A stretch of 64,000 bases of DNA, from assembly GCF_015704895.1 (NCBI RefSeq), contig NZ_JADQWB010000006.1, positions 248,001 to 312,000 of the forward strand. Direction: 5' to 3'. The translations under genes and the position numbers were made by a program. Source of the DNA: Agrobacterium leguminum (GTDB lineage: Bacteria > Pseudomonadota > Alphaproteobacteria > Rhizobiales > Rhizobiaceae). The notes beneath the pieces were generated by a model. It was not told where the DNA came from. It did not search any database and saw only the letters and a program-made list of their open reading frames with translations. This document shows positions 1-11,278 of the stretch, one piece after another. Within the stretch, counting starts at the first letter, position 1, and every line of letters begins with the position of its first letter.

Positions 1-2
1 CC

Positions 3-1550
3 ATGCCCGCCATGGCGAAGACCTTCGTTTATTGCTCCGAGGCATCGCCGGAAGGCTTCGATCCGTCGCCTTACACCGCTGGCGGCACCTTCGACGCTTC
101 CGCGCATCCGGTCTACAACCGCCTGACCGAGTTCAAGAAGGGTACGACCGAAGTTGAGCCCGGCCTTGCCGAAAAATGGGAAGTTTCGAGCGACGGTCTG
201 GAATATACCTTCCACCTGCGCAAGGGCGTGAAGTGGCACGCCAACGACAAGTTCACGCCGAGCCGCGAATTCAACGCCGATGACGTGATCTTCAGCTACG
301 ACCGCCAGCGCGATGCGAAGAACCCGTGGAACCAGTATATCGCAGGCATCACCTACGAATATTTCAACTCCATGGAAATGCCGTCGCTGATCAAGGAAAT
401 CGTCAAGGTCGACGATTACACCGTCAAGTTCGTGCTGACGCGTCCGGAAGCGCCGTTCCTCGCCAACATCGCCATGCCTTTCGCCTCCATCGTATCGAAG
501 GAATATGCCGATACGCTGGAAAAGGCCGGCACCAAGGAAGACTTCAACAACCTGCCGATCGGCACGGGCCCGTTCAAGTTCGTCGCCTATCAGAAGGACG
601 CGGTCATCCGTTACCAGAAGAACGCCGACTACTGGGGTGAAGCACCGAAGATCGACGACCTGATCTTCGCGATCACGCCGGACGCCGCCGTTCGTCTGCA
701 GAAGCTGAAGGCCGGCGAATGCCACCTGATGCCTTACCCGGCACCGGCTGACCTTGCCGCCATCCGCGCCGATTCCAACCTCAAGCTCGATGAACAGTCG
801 GGTCTGAACGTCGCCTACTTCGCCTACAACACCACCGTTGCGCCTTTCGACAAGCCGGAAGTCCGCAAGGCGCTGAACATGGCGATGAACAAGCAGGCCA
901 TCATCGACGCCGTGTTCCAGGGCGCCGGTCAGGTTGCCAAGAACCCGATCCCGCCGACGATGTGGTCCTATAACGACAGCATCAAGGACGATGCGTACGA
1001 TCCGGAAGCGGCCAAGAAGGCTCTCGAAGCCGCTGGCGTCAAGGATCTGTCGATGAAGATCTGGGCAATGCCGGTTCAGCGTCCTTACATGCCGAATGCA
1101 CGCCGCACCGCCGAACTCATCCAGGCGGATTTCGCCAAGGTCGGCGTCAAGGCTGAGATCGTCTCCTATGAATGGGGTGAATACCTCAAGAAGTCGACCG
1201 AAGTGAACCGCGACGGCGCCGTCATCCTCGGCTGGACCGGTGACAACGGTGATCCGGACAACTTCATGGGCGTTCTGCTCTCCTGCGCTTCGGCAGGCGA
1301 AGGCGGCACGAACCGTGCGCAGTGGTGCAACAAGGAGTTCTCCGAGCTGATTTCCAAGGCGAAGCAGGCGACTGACGTTGCCGAGCGCACCAAGCTTTAC
1401 GAGCAGGCGCAGGTGATCTTCAAGGAACAGGCTCCGTGGGCGACGCTTGCGCATTCCACGCAGTTCGTTCCGATGTCCGCCAAGGTTTCCGGCTTCACCA
1501 TGAGCCCGCTTGGCGACTTCACCTTCGAAAACGTCGACATCGCGGAATAA
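3..1550 (+). CDS. Peptide/dipeptide ABC transporter substrate-binding protein (5' end outside window)
   Basis: Periplasmic extracytoplasmic binding protein of the DppA/OppA family (SBP family 5), which delivers peptides or related solutes to the permease encoded just downstream. The frame is open from the window edge. The first visible residues ([20 protein letters not shown]) look like the end of a signal peptide (AMA before KTF) followed by the mature N-terminus, so the true start lies to the left and the gene is partial here. The typical family body follows: residues about 60-80 ([20 protein letters not shown]) and a GTGPFKFV segment near residue 188. It is first in a five-gene cassette with permeases and two ATPases. 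The true ligand (dipeptide, opine-like or other) cannot be read from sequence. Confidence 0.93.
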   Translation: MPAMAKTFVYCSEASPEGFDPSPYTAGGTFDASAHPVYNRLTEFKKGTTEVEPGLAEKWEVSSDGLEYTFHLRKGVKWHANDKFTPSREFNADDVIFSYDRQRDAKNPWNQYIAGITYEYFNSMEMPSLIKEIVKVDDYTVKFVLTRPEAPFLANIAMPFASIVSKEYADTLEKAGTKEDFNNLPIGTGPFKFVAYQKDAVIRYQKNADYWGEAPKIDDLIFAITPDAAVRLQKLKAGECHLMPYPAPADLAAIRADSNLKLDEQSGLNVAYFAYNTTVAPFDKPEVRKALNMAMNKQAIIDAVFQGAGQVAKNPIPPTMWSYNDSIKDDAYDPEAAKKALEAAGVKDLSMKIWAMPVQRPYMPNARRTAELIQADFAKVGVKAEIVSYEWGEYLKKSTEVNRDGAVILGWTGDNGDPDNFMGVLLSCASAGEGGTNRAQWCNKEFSELISKAKQATDVAERTKLYEQAQVIFKEQAPWATLAHSTQFVPMSAKVSGFTMSPLGDFTFENVDIAE

Positions 1551-1611
1551 TCCCAAACAGCGGACGCGCGGAAGGACCCTGTTCTTCCGCGCGTCTTTTC
1601 AGGAAAAAGCC

Positions 1612-2619
1612 ATGATCCGGTTCATTCTCGGCAAACTTCTCTATCTCGTTCCGACATTTCTCGGGATCACCTTTGTCGCCTTCTCCTTCGTGCGCGTCCT
1701 GCCGGGAGATCCCGTGCTGCTGATGGCGGGCGAACGCGGCATTTCACCCGAACGGCATGCGCAGCTTGCCGAACAGCTCGGCTTCAGCCAGCCCATCTGG
1801 CAGCAATATCTTCATTTCCTCGGACGGCTGCTTCAGGGCGATCTCGGCAATTCGCTGGTCACCAAGAAGCCGGTTCTCACCGAGTTCCTGTCGCTCTTCC
1901 CCGCGACGGTCGAGCTTGGTCTCGTCGCCATCATCATCGCAACCTTGATCGGCGTTCCTATCGGTGCCCTTGCTGCCATTCGTCGCGGTTCCTGGTTAGA
2001 TCAGATCGTCATGACGACTGCGCTGGTCGGTTTCTCCATGCCGATCTTCTGGTGGGGTTTACAGCTCATCGTCCTCTTCTCTGGTGCTTTGCAGTGGACG
2101 CCTGTCACGGGGCGAATCTCGCTGATGTATTTCTTTCCTTCCGTTACCGGTTTCATGCTGATCGACAGCTTAATTTCGGGACAGAAGGGAGCGTTCGCGT
2201 CGGCTGTGTCCCATCTCGTCCTTCCTTCCATTGTGCTTGCCACAATTCCGCTAGCTGTGATTGCCCGACAGACACGATCGGCGATGCTGGAGGTTCTGGG
2301 CGAGGACTATGTCCGTACGGCTCGAGCCAAAGGCATGTCACCTGCGCGCGTCGTCGGCATCCATGCATTAAGAAATGCGATGATTCCGGTTATAACTACC
2401 ATAGGCCTGCAGACTGGTGTGCTGATGGCCGGCGCTATTCTGACCGAAACCATCTTTTCCTGGCCGGGCATCGGCAAGTGGATGATCGATTCCATCATGC
2501 GCCGTGACTATCCATCTGTGCAGAGCGGTCTGCTCCTGATCACAGGTCTGGTGATGATCATCAATCTGCTCGTCGATCTGACCTACGGCCTAATCAATCC
2601 AAGGATCCGTCACAAATGA
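1612..2619 (+). CDS. Peptide ABC transporter permease (DppB type)
   Basis: Inner-membrane permease subunit, 335 aa, normal family length, with an N-terminal transmembrane helix after MIRFILGKLL, a periplasmic loop, and the BPD inner-membrane domain. The EAA-type cytoplasmic loop that contacts the ATPase is at about residues 236-256 (ARAKGMSPARVVGIHALRNA). I chose the ATG at 1612 because AGGA at 1601 is well spaced and MIRF is the usual family start; an upstream in-frame extension is not family-like. It overlaps the next permease by four bases (ATGA). Oddity: from about 1995 to 2615 the gene uses TTA, CTA, ATA, AGA and CGA codons that are absent from its first 120 codons, suggesting a recombined segment. 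Confidence 0.94.
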   Translation: MIRFILGKLLYLVPTFLGITFVAFSFVRVLPGDPVLLMAGERGISPERHAQLAEQLGFSQPIWQQYLHFLGRLLQGDLGNSLVTKKPVLTEFLSLFPATVELGLVAIIIATLIGVPIGALAAIRRGSWLDQIVMTTALVGFSMPIFWWGLQLIVLFSGALQWTPVTGRISLMYFFPSVTGFMLIDSLISGQKGAFASAVSHLVLPSIVLATIPLAVIARQTRSAMLEVLGEDYVRTARAKGMSPARVVGIHALRNAMIPVITTIGLQTGVLMAGAILTETIFSWPGIGKWMIDSIMRRDYPSVQSGLLLITGLVMIINLLVDLTYGLINPRIRHK

Positions 2620-3530
2620 CCGATGTGACCACAACTCCCGGCATCCGCCTTTCGGACGCCGCCATCCGCCGCCGGATGCTTGCCGATTTCTGGTTCTATT
2701 TCCGCCAGAACCGCGGCGCCGTCATCGGCCTTGCCGTCTTCATCCTTCTGGTGTTGTTGGCAGTCTTCGCGCCGTTGATCGCGCCGCATGATCCCACCCA
2801 GCAATATCGTGATGCTCTTCTCGTCCCGCCGGTCTGGCAGGAAGGCGGCCGTGCCGGCTTCTTCTTCGGCACCGATGCGGTGGGTCGCGACATGCTGTCC
2901 CGCCTGATCTACGGCGCGCAATATTCGCTATTTATCGGCGTCGTCGTCGTCTCCATCGCCCTTGTGGGCGGCATCGTCATCGGTCTCGTCGCCGGTTTCT
3001 TCGGCGGCTGGATTGATACCGTCATCATGCGCGTAATGGACGTCATTCTCGCAGTTCCATCGCTGCTCTTGGCGTTGGTGCTGGTCGCGATACTTGGACC
3101 CGGCCTCACCAACGCCATGATTGCCATCGCCATCGCCTATCAGCCGCATTTCGCGCGTCTGGCACGTGCTGCCGTCATGAGCGAACTCCGGCGTGACTAT
3201 GTCACTGCTGCCCGGGTGGCCGGCGCCGGCAATTTCCGGCTGATGTTCAAGACTATCCTGCCGAACTGCCTTGCGCCGCTGATCGTTCAGGCGACGCTTT
3301 CCTTTTCGTCCGCGGTTCTCGATGCCGCCGCTCTCGGCTTCCTCGGCATGGGCGCGCAGCCGCCCGCCTCCGAATGGGGCACGATGCTGGCGGACGCGCG
3401 TGAATTCATGCTGCGCGCCTGGTGGGTCGTGACCCTTCCGGGCCTGACGATCCTGATCTCGGTGCTCGCCATCAACCTCATGGGTGATGGCCTGCGCGAT
3501 GCGCTCGATCCCAAACTGAAGCGGAGCTGA
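2616..3530 (+). CDS. Peptide ABC transporter permease (DppC type)
   Basis: Second membrane subunit of the transporter, 304 aa. It has the OppC-type N-terminal segment with a transmembrane helix near residues 30-52 (VIGLAVFILLVLLAVFAPLI) followed by HDP and a FGTDAVGRDMLSR segment typical of DppC/OppC proteins. The C-terminal permease domain contains the EAA-like loop around residues 190-215. The start codon overlaps the stop of the preceding permease (ATGA), indicating translational coupling. It forms the pore with the DppB-type subunit. Confidence 0.94.
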   Translation: MTDVTTTPGIRLSDAAIRRRMLADFWFYFRQNRGAVIGLAVFILLVLLAVFAPLIAPHDPTQQYRDALLVPPVWQEGGRAGFFFGTDAVGRDMLSRLIYGAQYSLFIGVVVVSIALVGGIVIGLVAGFFGGWIDTVIMRVMDVILAVPSLLLALVLVAILGPGLTNAMIAIAIAYQPHFARLARAAVMSELRRDYVTAARVAGAGNFRLMFKTILPNCLAPLIVQATLSFSSAVLDAAALGFLGMGAQPPASEWGTMLADAREFMLRAWWVVTLPGLTILISVLAINLMGDGLRDALDPKLKRS

Positions 3531-3533
3531 GCG

Positions 3534-4369
3534 ATGAGCCTGCTGAAAATCAAGAACCTCACCGTCAAATTCGCCACCGCCACCGGCGCTTTCACGGCCG
3601 TCAACGGCATCGATGTTTCCGTCGACAAGCACGAGGTGCTGGCCATCGTCGGCGAGTCCGGTTCCGGCAAGTCGGTATCGATGCTCGCCGTCATGGGGCT
3701 TCTGCCCGATACGGCGACGATTACCGCCGACGAGATGACCTTCGATGGCAAGAACCTTTTGGCCATGTCGCCGCAGGAGCGCCGCCGGGTGATCGGCCGC
3801 GAGATCACCATGATCTTCCAGGAGCCGGTCGCCTCGCTCAACCCGTCCTTCACGGTCGGTTTCCAGATCGAGGAGGTTCTGCGCCTCAATCTCGGCATGA
3901 GCGGCGCTGCCGCACGTGCCCGCGCTCTGGAACTGTTCCGTGCTGTCGGCATTCCCGAGCCGGAAACCAAGCTCAAGGCCTATCCGCACCAGATGTCGGG
4001 CGGCCAGTGCCAGCGCGTGATGATCGCGATTGCGATCGCCTCCAAACCGCGCCTGCTGATCGCCGACGAGCCGACCACCGCGCTCGATGTGACGATCCAG
4101 AAGCAGATTCTCGATCTGCTGATGAACCTGCAGGCGGAATATGGCATGGCGCTGATCCTCATCACCCATGACATGGGTGTGGTGGCGGAAACCGCAGATC
4201 GCGTCGTCGTGCAATATAAGGGCCGCAAGATGGAAGAGGCGGATGTCTTGAGCCTGTTCGAGGCCCCGCAGCATCCCTATACCAAGGCACTGCTTTCGGC
4301 CCTGCCGGAAAATGCCACCGGCGACCGTTTGCCCACGGTTTCCGATTTCTTCGGCAAGGAGGGCGTTCA

Positions 4370-4373
<4 letters not shown>
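3534..4373 (+). CDS. Peptide ABC transporter ATP-binding protein (DppD type)
   Basis: Cytoplasmic ATPase, 279 aa. Walker A GESGSGKS is at about residues 40-47, the signature MSGGQ at about 153-157 and Walker B LLIADEP near 172-178, with a switch histidine in LITHDMG. The short C-terminal part keeps the HPYTKALL segment of the oligopeptide subfamily but is about 40 residues shorter than classical DppD. It begins 3 nt after the permease stop and its own stop overlaps the next ATPase start (ATGA). It pairs with that ATPase as a heterodimer. Confidence 0.94.
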
Positions 4374-5215
<842 letters not shown>

Positions 5216-5236
5216 AGACTGACGACCGAGGTTAAA

Positions 5237-5265
5237 AACAGGCCGGATTTCCGGCCTGTTCTTTT
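5237..5265 (+). terminator. Rho-independent terminator after the peptide ABC operon
   Basis: A perfect 10-bp stem (AACAGGCCGG with CCGGCCTGTT) and 4-nt loop are followed by CTTTTT. It sits between two convergent genes. The minus-strand reading also ends in an A/T-rich run (GTTTTTAAC), so it may act on both transcripts. The T-run abuts the stop codon of the minus-strand dehydrogenase. Confidence 0.9.
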
Positions 5266-6735
5266 TCAGGACTTCAGGAAACGCGCGATTGCCGCAAGCG
5301 CGCCGTGTTCCCGAATGTCGCGGTAGGCGGCTTTCAGGGCTGGGACGAAGGTTTCGTTCCTGGGCAGGTCGCTGCCAAATGTGCGCTCGAAAGTCAGAAA
5401 ACGGTCGACGACCGCATCCGGCGCCATTGCCAGTTGATCCGGCGCATCCCACTCCTTGAAAGCGGGATCGAGAATGGTGATCGGCTGCCCCTTTTCATTC
5501 TTGTCCGCGCAGGACCCGATCCAGAGCGCGACGGCGAAAATGACCGTCCGGCTTTCAGCCTTCTCCGCAAGCAATTCGCGCAAGGGGCCAAGAATGCGCA
5601 GCGGTACTTTCTGCGACGCATCGGAGGCGATCTGCATGGTCTTGTGCTGCAATGAGGGATTGGCGAAACGCTCCCGCAGGCCGGCTGCGAATTCCGCCCC
5701 GTCGACGGCGGGGTCGAGCGTCCGTTCGATCTCGCGCCAATAGGCGTCGATGAAATCGCGCACGGGCGTTTCACCCCAGGCATCCGCCACCGTCGCAAGG
5801 CCGGCAATCTGGCCGATGGCGGCGATGGCGCTGTGGGAGCCGTTCAGCATTCTGAGCTTCATATGCTCGTATGGTTCGACATTGCCGACGAATTCCACAC
5901 CCGATTTCTCGAGCGCCGGCCTTCCATGCGGAAAACGATCTTCAATGACGAAACGGAAATAGGGTTCAGCTACCACCGGCCAGGCATCGCTGAGGCCGAG
6001 TGCGGTCGAAATCGCCTCGCGGTCGGTATCCGTGGTGGCGGGAACGATCCGGTCCACCATCGAGCAGGGGCAGGCAATGTTTGTTTCGATGAAGGAAGCC
6101 AGTTCCGGATCGGCCAGTTCCGCAAATTCCAGCAGCAGCTTTTGCAGCACATGGCCGTTGGCGGGCAGGTTGTCGCAGGAAAGGAGCGTCAGGGGCTGAG
6201 AACCTTGCCTGCGCCTGCGCCGTGTGGCCGCAAGGACGAAGCCGAAGATGGAGCGCGGCCGCTCCGGGTTTTCGAGATCATGGACGATATCGGGATGATC
6301 GCGCAGCAGGCTGCGAGAGGCGAGATTGGTCAGGTAACCTTTTTCCGTCACGGTCAGGGTGACGATGAGGACGCGCGGATCGGCCATCCGCTCCACCAGC
6401 CGCTCGGGCTCTTCCGGCGCGACGATGGTTTCGAGAATCGAACCGATGATGCGCAGGCGCTCGCTCTCACCGTCTCGCAGGCAAAAGGTGTAGAGATTAT
6501 CCTGCGGCTCGATGGCGTCACGCGTGTCCGGGCTGCGCAGCGATGCGGCGACGATGCCCCATCGGGTTTCGCCGCGATTAAGGCAATCGTCGATGAAAAC
6601 CGCCTGATGCGCCCGATGAAAGGCCCCGACGCCGAGGTGGACGATGCCGGGCGTGACGCTTTGGCGGTCATAGGCGGGTGTCGTGACGGATTGCGGCAGG
6701 CGGGGCAGGGTTGCAGCGGAAAGCCGGTCTGTCAT
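5266..6735 (-). CDS. Mannitol dehydrogenase family oxidoreductase (fructuronate reductase / polyol dehydrogenase type)
   Basis: Cytoplasmic NAD-dependent polyol or hexuronate oxidoreductase, 489 aa, the full length of the mannitol dehydrogenase family. The N-terminal Rossmann segment is IVHLGVGAFHRAHQAVFIDD (about residues 31-50). The catalytic pattern K-x4-N-x2-H is visible as KLRMLNGSH near residue 291. It lies downstream of a GntR regulator on the same strand and opposite an acid-sugar dehydratase, so a role in hexuronate or sugar-acid catabolism (UxuB-like fructuronate/D-mannonate interconversion) is likely. Mannitol or arabinitol oxidation is the alternative, and sequence alone does not decide. 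Confidence 0.9.
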   Translation of the reverse strand: MTDRLSAATLPRLPQSVTTPAYDRQSVTPGIVHLGVGAFHRAHQAVFIDDCLNRGETRWGIVAASLRSPDTRDAIEPQDNLYTFCLRDGESERLRIIGSILETIVAPEEPERLVERMADPRVLIVTLTVTEKGYLTNLASRSLLRDHPDIVHDLENPERPRSIFGFVLAATRRRRRQGSQPLTLLSCDNLPANGHVLQKLLLEFAELADPELASFIETNIACPCSMVDRIVPATTDTDREAISTALGLSDAWPVVAEPYFRFVIEDRFPHGRPALEKSGVEFVGNVEPYEHMKLRMLNGSHSAIAAIGQIAGLATVADAWGETPVRDFIDAYWREIERTLDPAVDGAEFAAGLRERFANPSLQHKTMQIASDASQKVPLRILGPLRELLAEKAESRTVIFAVALWIGSCADKNEKGQPITILDPAFKEWDAPDQLAMAPDAVVDRFLTFERTFGSDLPRNETFVPALKAAYRDIREHGALAAIARFLKS

Positions 6736-6843
6736 CGATGCGAAATCCCCATGCGGAACGGGACGATTGTGGCTCGCGCCGCTCTCATTGCGGCGTCCGG
6801 CTTGTGGCGCATCATGTCGGTTCCTCCCTTATATGCGGAATGA

Positions 6844-7518
6844 TCAGGCGCCGGCCTCTTTGAGCAGCCGGACCTGGCGCAGCGTATTCTGGCGGCTGCG
6901 CTCGAGATGCCGCCACAGGGCATCGACGATCTGGGCCTTGCTGCCGGCGGCGATGGCATCGGCGATATTCTGGTGCTCCTCGACCGAGCGGGCGTAGTCG
7001 CCGAGGATCGAGACGAAAACCGTGTGGGTCTGGTCGAGAATGCGCTCATGCGAGCCGGAAATGACCGGAATGCGCGCGGCCGACACAAGGGTCGTATGGA
7101 AGCTGCGGTCGTAAAAAAGCGCTTTCGACAATTCGTCGAGCGTCGAGCCTTTGGCGAATTCGCGATGTTTCGCCAGGCTTTCCAGCAGTTCCGCGTGCAG
7201 CGCTCCATCCAGTTGCCCGGCGTCGAAGGCCACTTCCACCGCGCCTTTTTCGAGCAGCATTCTGGCGGCGTAAAGTTCCTCCACATCCTCTACGGTGAAA
7301 TCGCGTACCACCATGCCGCGCCGGGAGGAATTGACCACCAGCCCATCGGCCTCGAGTTTCAGGCAGGCTTCCTTGACCGGCGTGGGGCTGATGCCGAGAT
7401 CGGCGGCAAGCTCATTGGGCAGCAGGCGTTCGCCGCCGCGCAATCTGCCGCTGACGATGCGCGCGCGCAGTTCCTGATGCGCCTGTTCGGCGAGCGTGAC
7501 TTTGACCAGCGAGTTCAT
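6844..7518 (-). CDS. GntR-family transcriptional regulator (FCD domain)
   Basis: DNA-binding regulator, 224 aa. The N-terminal winged helix-turn-helix spans about residues 10-75 (ELAADLGISPTPVKEACLKL), followed by an all-helical FCD ligand-binding domain of the FadR subfamily with conserved Asp/His metal or acid-binding positions. Such proteins usually respond to sugar acids or other carboxylates. It is 108 nt upstream of the dehydrogenase on the same strand and divergent from the dehydratase gene, so it probably controls both, with the 232-bp divergent gap holding the operator. Confidence 0.92.
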   Translation of the reverse strand: MNSLVKVTLAEQAHQELRARIVSGRLRGGERLLPNELAADLGISPTPVKEACLKLEADGLVVNSSRRGMVVRDFTVEDVEELYAARMLLEKGAVEVAFDAGQLDGALHAELLESLAKHREFAKGSTLDELSKALFYDRSFHTTLVSAARIPVISGSHERILDQTHTVFVSILGDYARSVEEHQNIADAIAAGSKAQIVDALWRHLERSRQNTLRQVRLLKEAGA

Positions 7519-7566
7519 GGCGGCATCATTGCCCAGCTTTAAAGGACTGGCAATGGCTGAATATTA

Positions 7567-7588
7567 AAAATAAAAAATTTTTTATTTT
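7567..7588. promoter_or_regulatory. Perfect 22-bp A/T-only palindrome in GntR/dehydratase divergent gap
   Basis: The 11-mer AAAATAAAAAA is directly followed by its exact reverse complement, making a perfect 22-bp palindrome of A and T only in a DNA of about 60% GC. It lies 49 bp from the regulator start and about 160 bp from the dehydratase start. It could be an operator or a curved/UP-like promoter element. The position fits a GntR site, but the sequence does not resemble a consensus I know. Confidence 0.5.
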
Positions 7589-7744
7589 ACAAAAGCCGTT
7601 TTTCCTTTAGCTCTATCCATCATCGGAAGCAGGCTGCTGGAGGAGGGCGGTCTGGCAATTTCCCGAAAGCCCATCTGCGCGGCCCGTGGTCGCGGGGACG
7701 CGGCGTCTATTCCTCCCCGGAAGCGATCAAGCATCGAGGAATGA

Positions 7745-8869
<1,125 letters not shown>

Positions 8870-8912
8870 GCAGCGGTATACAGCCCGGATTTTAAAGGAG
8901 GGAAGCCCGTCC

Positions 8913-8945
8913 TCCGTCATGCCGGATCTAGTCCGGCATGACGGA
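8913..8945. repeat. Short RIME-like palindrome (14-bp stem, 5-nt loop)
   Basis: TCCGTCATGCCGGA, loop TCTAG, then the exact reverse complement. This is the right-end hairpin of the 115-bp elements at 44766-44880 and 55408-55522, present here alone. Like the other two it lies in a convergent gap (dehydratase versus monooxygenase), where it may also act as a bidirectional transcription-end structure. Confidence 0.85.
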
Positions 8946-8971
8946 GTGTGGATGATGCAATTTTTCCAAAT

Positions 8972-9994
8972 TTAGCGCCAGCCGAGAGCCGGCGCTACCT
9001 GCTTCAGGATCGTCTCGATCACATGGGCGTTGTAATCGACGCCCAGCTGGTTCGGCACGGTCAGGAGCAGCGTGTCGGCCTCGGCGATGGCCTCGTCGGC
9101 TTTCAGCTGTTCGATCAGTTTTTCCGGCTCGGCGGCATAGCTGCGCCCGAAGATCGCGCGTGTCTTGTCGTCGATATAACCGATCTTGTCATCGCCTTCG
9201 TTGCCGTAACCGAAATAGGACCGGTCGCGGTCGTTGACGAGAGCGAAGATGCTGCGGCTGACCGACACACGCGGCTCGCGGGTGTGGCCTGCTTCCTTCC
9301 ATGCTTCCCGGAAGGTGCGGATCTGCTGCGCCTGCTGGACATGGAAAGGCTCGCCCGTTTCGTCCGTTTTCAGGGTGGAGCTTTGCAGGTTCATGCCGAG
9401 CTTTGCCGCCCAGACTGCCGTTGCATTGGAACTCGAACCCCACCAGATGCGCTCGTGCAGCCCTTCGGAATGCGGCTCCAGCCGCAAAAGGCCGGGCGGG
9501 TTCGGGAACATCGGGCGCGGGTTCGGCTCAGCGAAACCTTCGCCCTTCAAAAGCTCGAGGAAGACTTCGGTGTGCTGACGCGCCATGTCTTCTTCGCTCT
9601 GGCCTTCGGCCGGACGGTAACCGAAATAACGCCAGCCATCGATCACCTGCTCCGGCGAGCCGCGGCTGATGCCGAGCTGCAGGCGGCCGCCGGCGATGAG
9701 GTCGGCCGAACCGGCGTCCTCCGCCATGTAGAACGGGTTTTCATAACGCATGTCGATAACGCCGGTGCCGATCTCGATCTTTTTCGTGCGCGCGCCGACG
9801 GCGGCCAGCAGCGGAAAGGGCGAGGCAAGCTGGCGGGCGAAATGGTGCACGCGGAAATAAGCGCCGTCGGCGCCCAGCTCTTCCGCCGCGACGGCGAGGT
9901 CTATCGATTGCAGCAGCGTGTCCGCAGCCGAGCGGGTCTGCGACTGGGGCGAGGGCGTCCAGTGGCCGAAGGACAGGAATCCGATTTTTTTCAT
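8972..9994 (-). CDS. Luciferase-like (LLM class) flavin-dependent monooxygenase
   Basis: Putative FMNH2-dependent oxidoreductase of the bacterial luciferase-like TIM-barrel family, 340 aa. Family segments include GFLSFGHW at the N-terminus, AEELGADGAYFRVHHF (about residues 37-52), KIEIGTGVIDMRYENPFYMA (about 73-92) and GRLQLGISRGSP (about 102-113). Substrate unknown. It is a single gene flanked by a RIME-like palindrome on its 3' side and a LysR gene upstream on the same strand. The 135-bp separation leaves open whether LysR controls it. Confidence 0.9.
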   Translation of the reverse strand: MKKIGFLSFGHWTPSPQSQTRSAADTLLQSIDLAVAAEELGADGAYFRVHHFARQLASPFPLLAAVGARTKKIEIGTGVIDMRYENPFYMAEDAGSADLIAGGRLQLGISRGSPEQVIDGWRYFGYRPAEGQSEEDMARQHTEVFLELLKGEGFAEPNPRPMFPNPPGLLRLEPHSEGLHERIWWGSSSNATAVWAAKLGMNLQSSTLKTDETGEPFHVQQAQQIRTFREAWKEAGHTREPRVSVSRSIFALVNDRDRSYFGYGNEGDDKIGYIDDKTRAIFGRSYAAEPEKLIEQLKADEAIAEADTLLLTVPNQLGVDYNAHVIETILKQVAPALGWR

Positions 9995-10129
9995 GATGAC
10001 CTTCCAGATGTCGGAGGATGCCGGTCTTCACAAACCGGCTTCGTTGTTGTCAGTCATATAGGCTGGCGCGCGCATCCTCCAACCGGCCACGCGTAGACAC
10101 GGTGTCGCCGAAATGTGAACGATCGCTGT

Positions 10130-11047
10130 TCAGACCATCGTCCTGCGGTCGAGGATGAAGAGTTTCTCATGCGCGCGCGCCGTGGTGAGAATGAAGTCCA
10201 TCAGCGAGCGCACACGCGGTACATTGGCAAGGTCTTGATGGCTCGTCAGCCAGTAGCCGCGCCGCAGTTCCACCTCACCGGCAAGCACCATCTGGAGGTC
10301 CGGAAAACGCGCAGCAATGAAATTCGGCAGGATGCACAGGCCCCGGCCGCTCAGCGTGGCCGTCAGCTGCGCGAAAATACTCGAGGACTGAAAGCCCGGA
10401 CGCAGGCCGGGCAGCACATCGCGCATATAGTCGAGACCCGGCGAGAAGATCAGGTCCTGCACGTAACCGATGAAGAAATGATCGAGCAGGTCCTCCCGCT
10501 TGGTGATTTTCGGCCGCCCGGCGAGATAGGAACGCGAGGCATAGATATGCAGCGTATAATCGATGATCTGTTCGTTGATATAGGGACCGGCCTTCGGCGG
10601 ATCGAGCGTGACGGCGACATCCGCCTCCTTTCGGGAAAGCGCCATGATCTGCTGGATCGTCACCATTTCCACCATGATGTGCGGATGGGTCACGGCGAAG
10701 TCTTTCAGCCTTTCCACGAAGAAAAAATTGGAAAAACCTTCAGGCGCGCTAAGGCGCACCACGCCGCGCAGCAGGCTGCCGCTTTCGGAAATATCCGATT
10801 GCAGCCGTTCGGCTTCCGCCTCGATACGCTCGACCGTATCCACCAGCCGCCGCCCGACGGTCGTGAGTTCATAACCGCGCGGGTTTCGCTCGAACAGCTT
10901 GGTTTTAAGCGAGAATTCCAGCCGGTCGATATGGCGGGAGACGGTGGCGTGGCTGGTGCGCAAGCTTCTGGCTGCCGATGAGAGCTGTCCGGTGCGGGCC
11001 ACGGCCAGAAAATATTGCAGGTCGTCCCAGGTGAAAGGGGTGGCCAT
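10130..11047 (-). CDS. LysR-family transcriptional regulator
   Basis: Regulator of 305 aa with an N-terminal HTH (LQYFLAVARTGQLSSAARSL, about residues 10-29, then RTSHATVSRHIDRLE) and a LysR substrate-binding domain. It is divergent from the branched-chain-type ABC transporter and catabolic operon starting at 11279, and a cluster of CTGTTC/GAACAG half-sites lies next to its start. It is therefore the likely regulator of that operon and of itself. The effector is unknown. Confidence 0.92.
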   Translation of the reverse strand: MATPFTWDDLQYFLAVARTGQLSSAARSLRTSHATVSRHIDRLEFSLKTKLFERNPRGYELTTVGRRLVDTVERIEAEAERLQSDISESGSLLRGVVRLSAPEGFSNFFFVERLKDFAVTHPHIMVEMVTIQQIMALSRKEADVAVTLDPPKAGPYINEQIIDYTLHIYASRSYLAGRPKITKREDLLDHFFIGYVQDLIFSPGLDYMRDVLPGLRPGFQSSSIFAQLTATLSGRGLCILPNFIAARFPDLQMVLAGEVELRRGYWLTSHQDLANVPRVRSLMDFILTTARAHEKLFILDRRTMV

Positions 11048-11068
11048 ATTTGTCTCCCATCAAGAGTT

Positions 11069-11095
11069 CTGTTCAAAAATGAACAGTTCCTGTTC
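11069..11095. promoter_or_regulatory. Triple half-site operator candidate (CTGTTC-N6-GAACAG-N3-CTGTTC)
   Basis: Three copies of the hexamer in alternating orientation at 11069-11074, 11081-11086 and 11090-11095, making two overlapping inverted repeats with spacers of 6 and 3. They lie 22-48 bp upstream of the LysR start codon and about 185 bp before the divergent transporter operon, where a LysR autoregulatory/activation site is expected. A related GAAC...CTGTTC pair also occurs at 10117-10131 at the end of the LysR gene. Confidence 0.5.
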
Positions 11096-11278
11096 GCAAT
11101 TTGATGATGCCCCGCTCTTGTGTCAACGGCCGAATTCGAGAAGTCTAGGCTCAGGATGCATCGCTTTGAGGAGGGCGGTGTGACCGTTCAGGTGCAATGG
11201 CATGCAGGTCCCCCACGCGGTTCGTTCACCGTTGCACAGACAATCTGAGGCTCGCAATCATCTCTGGGAGGAGAAGTC

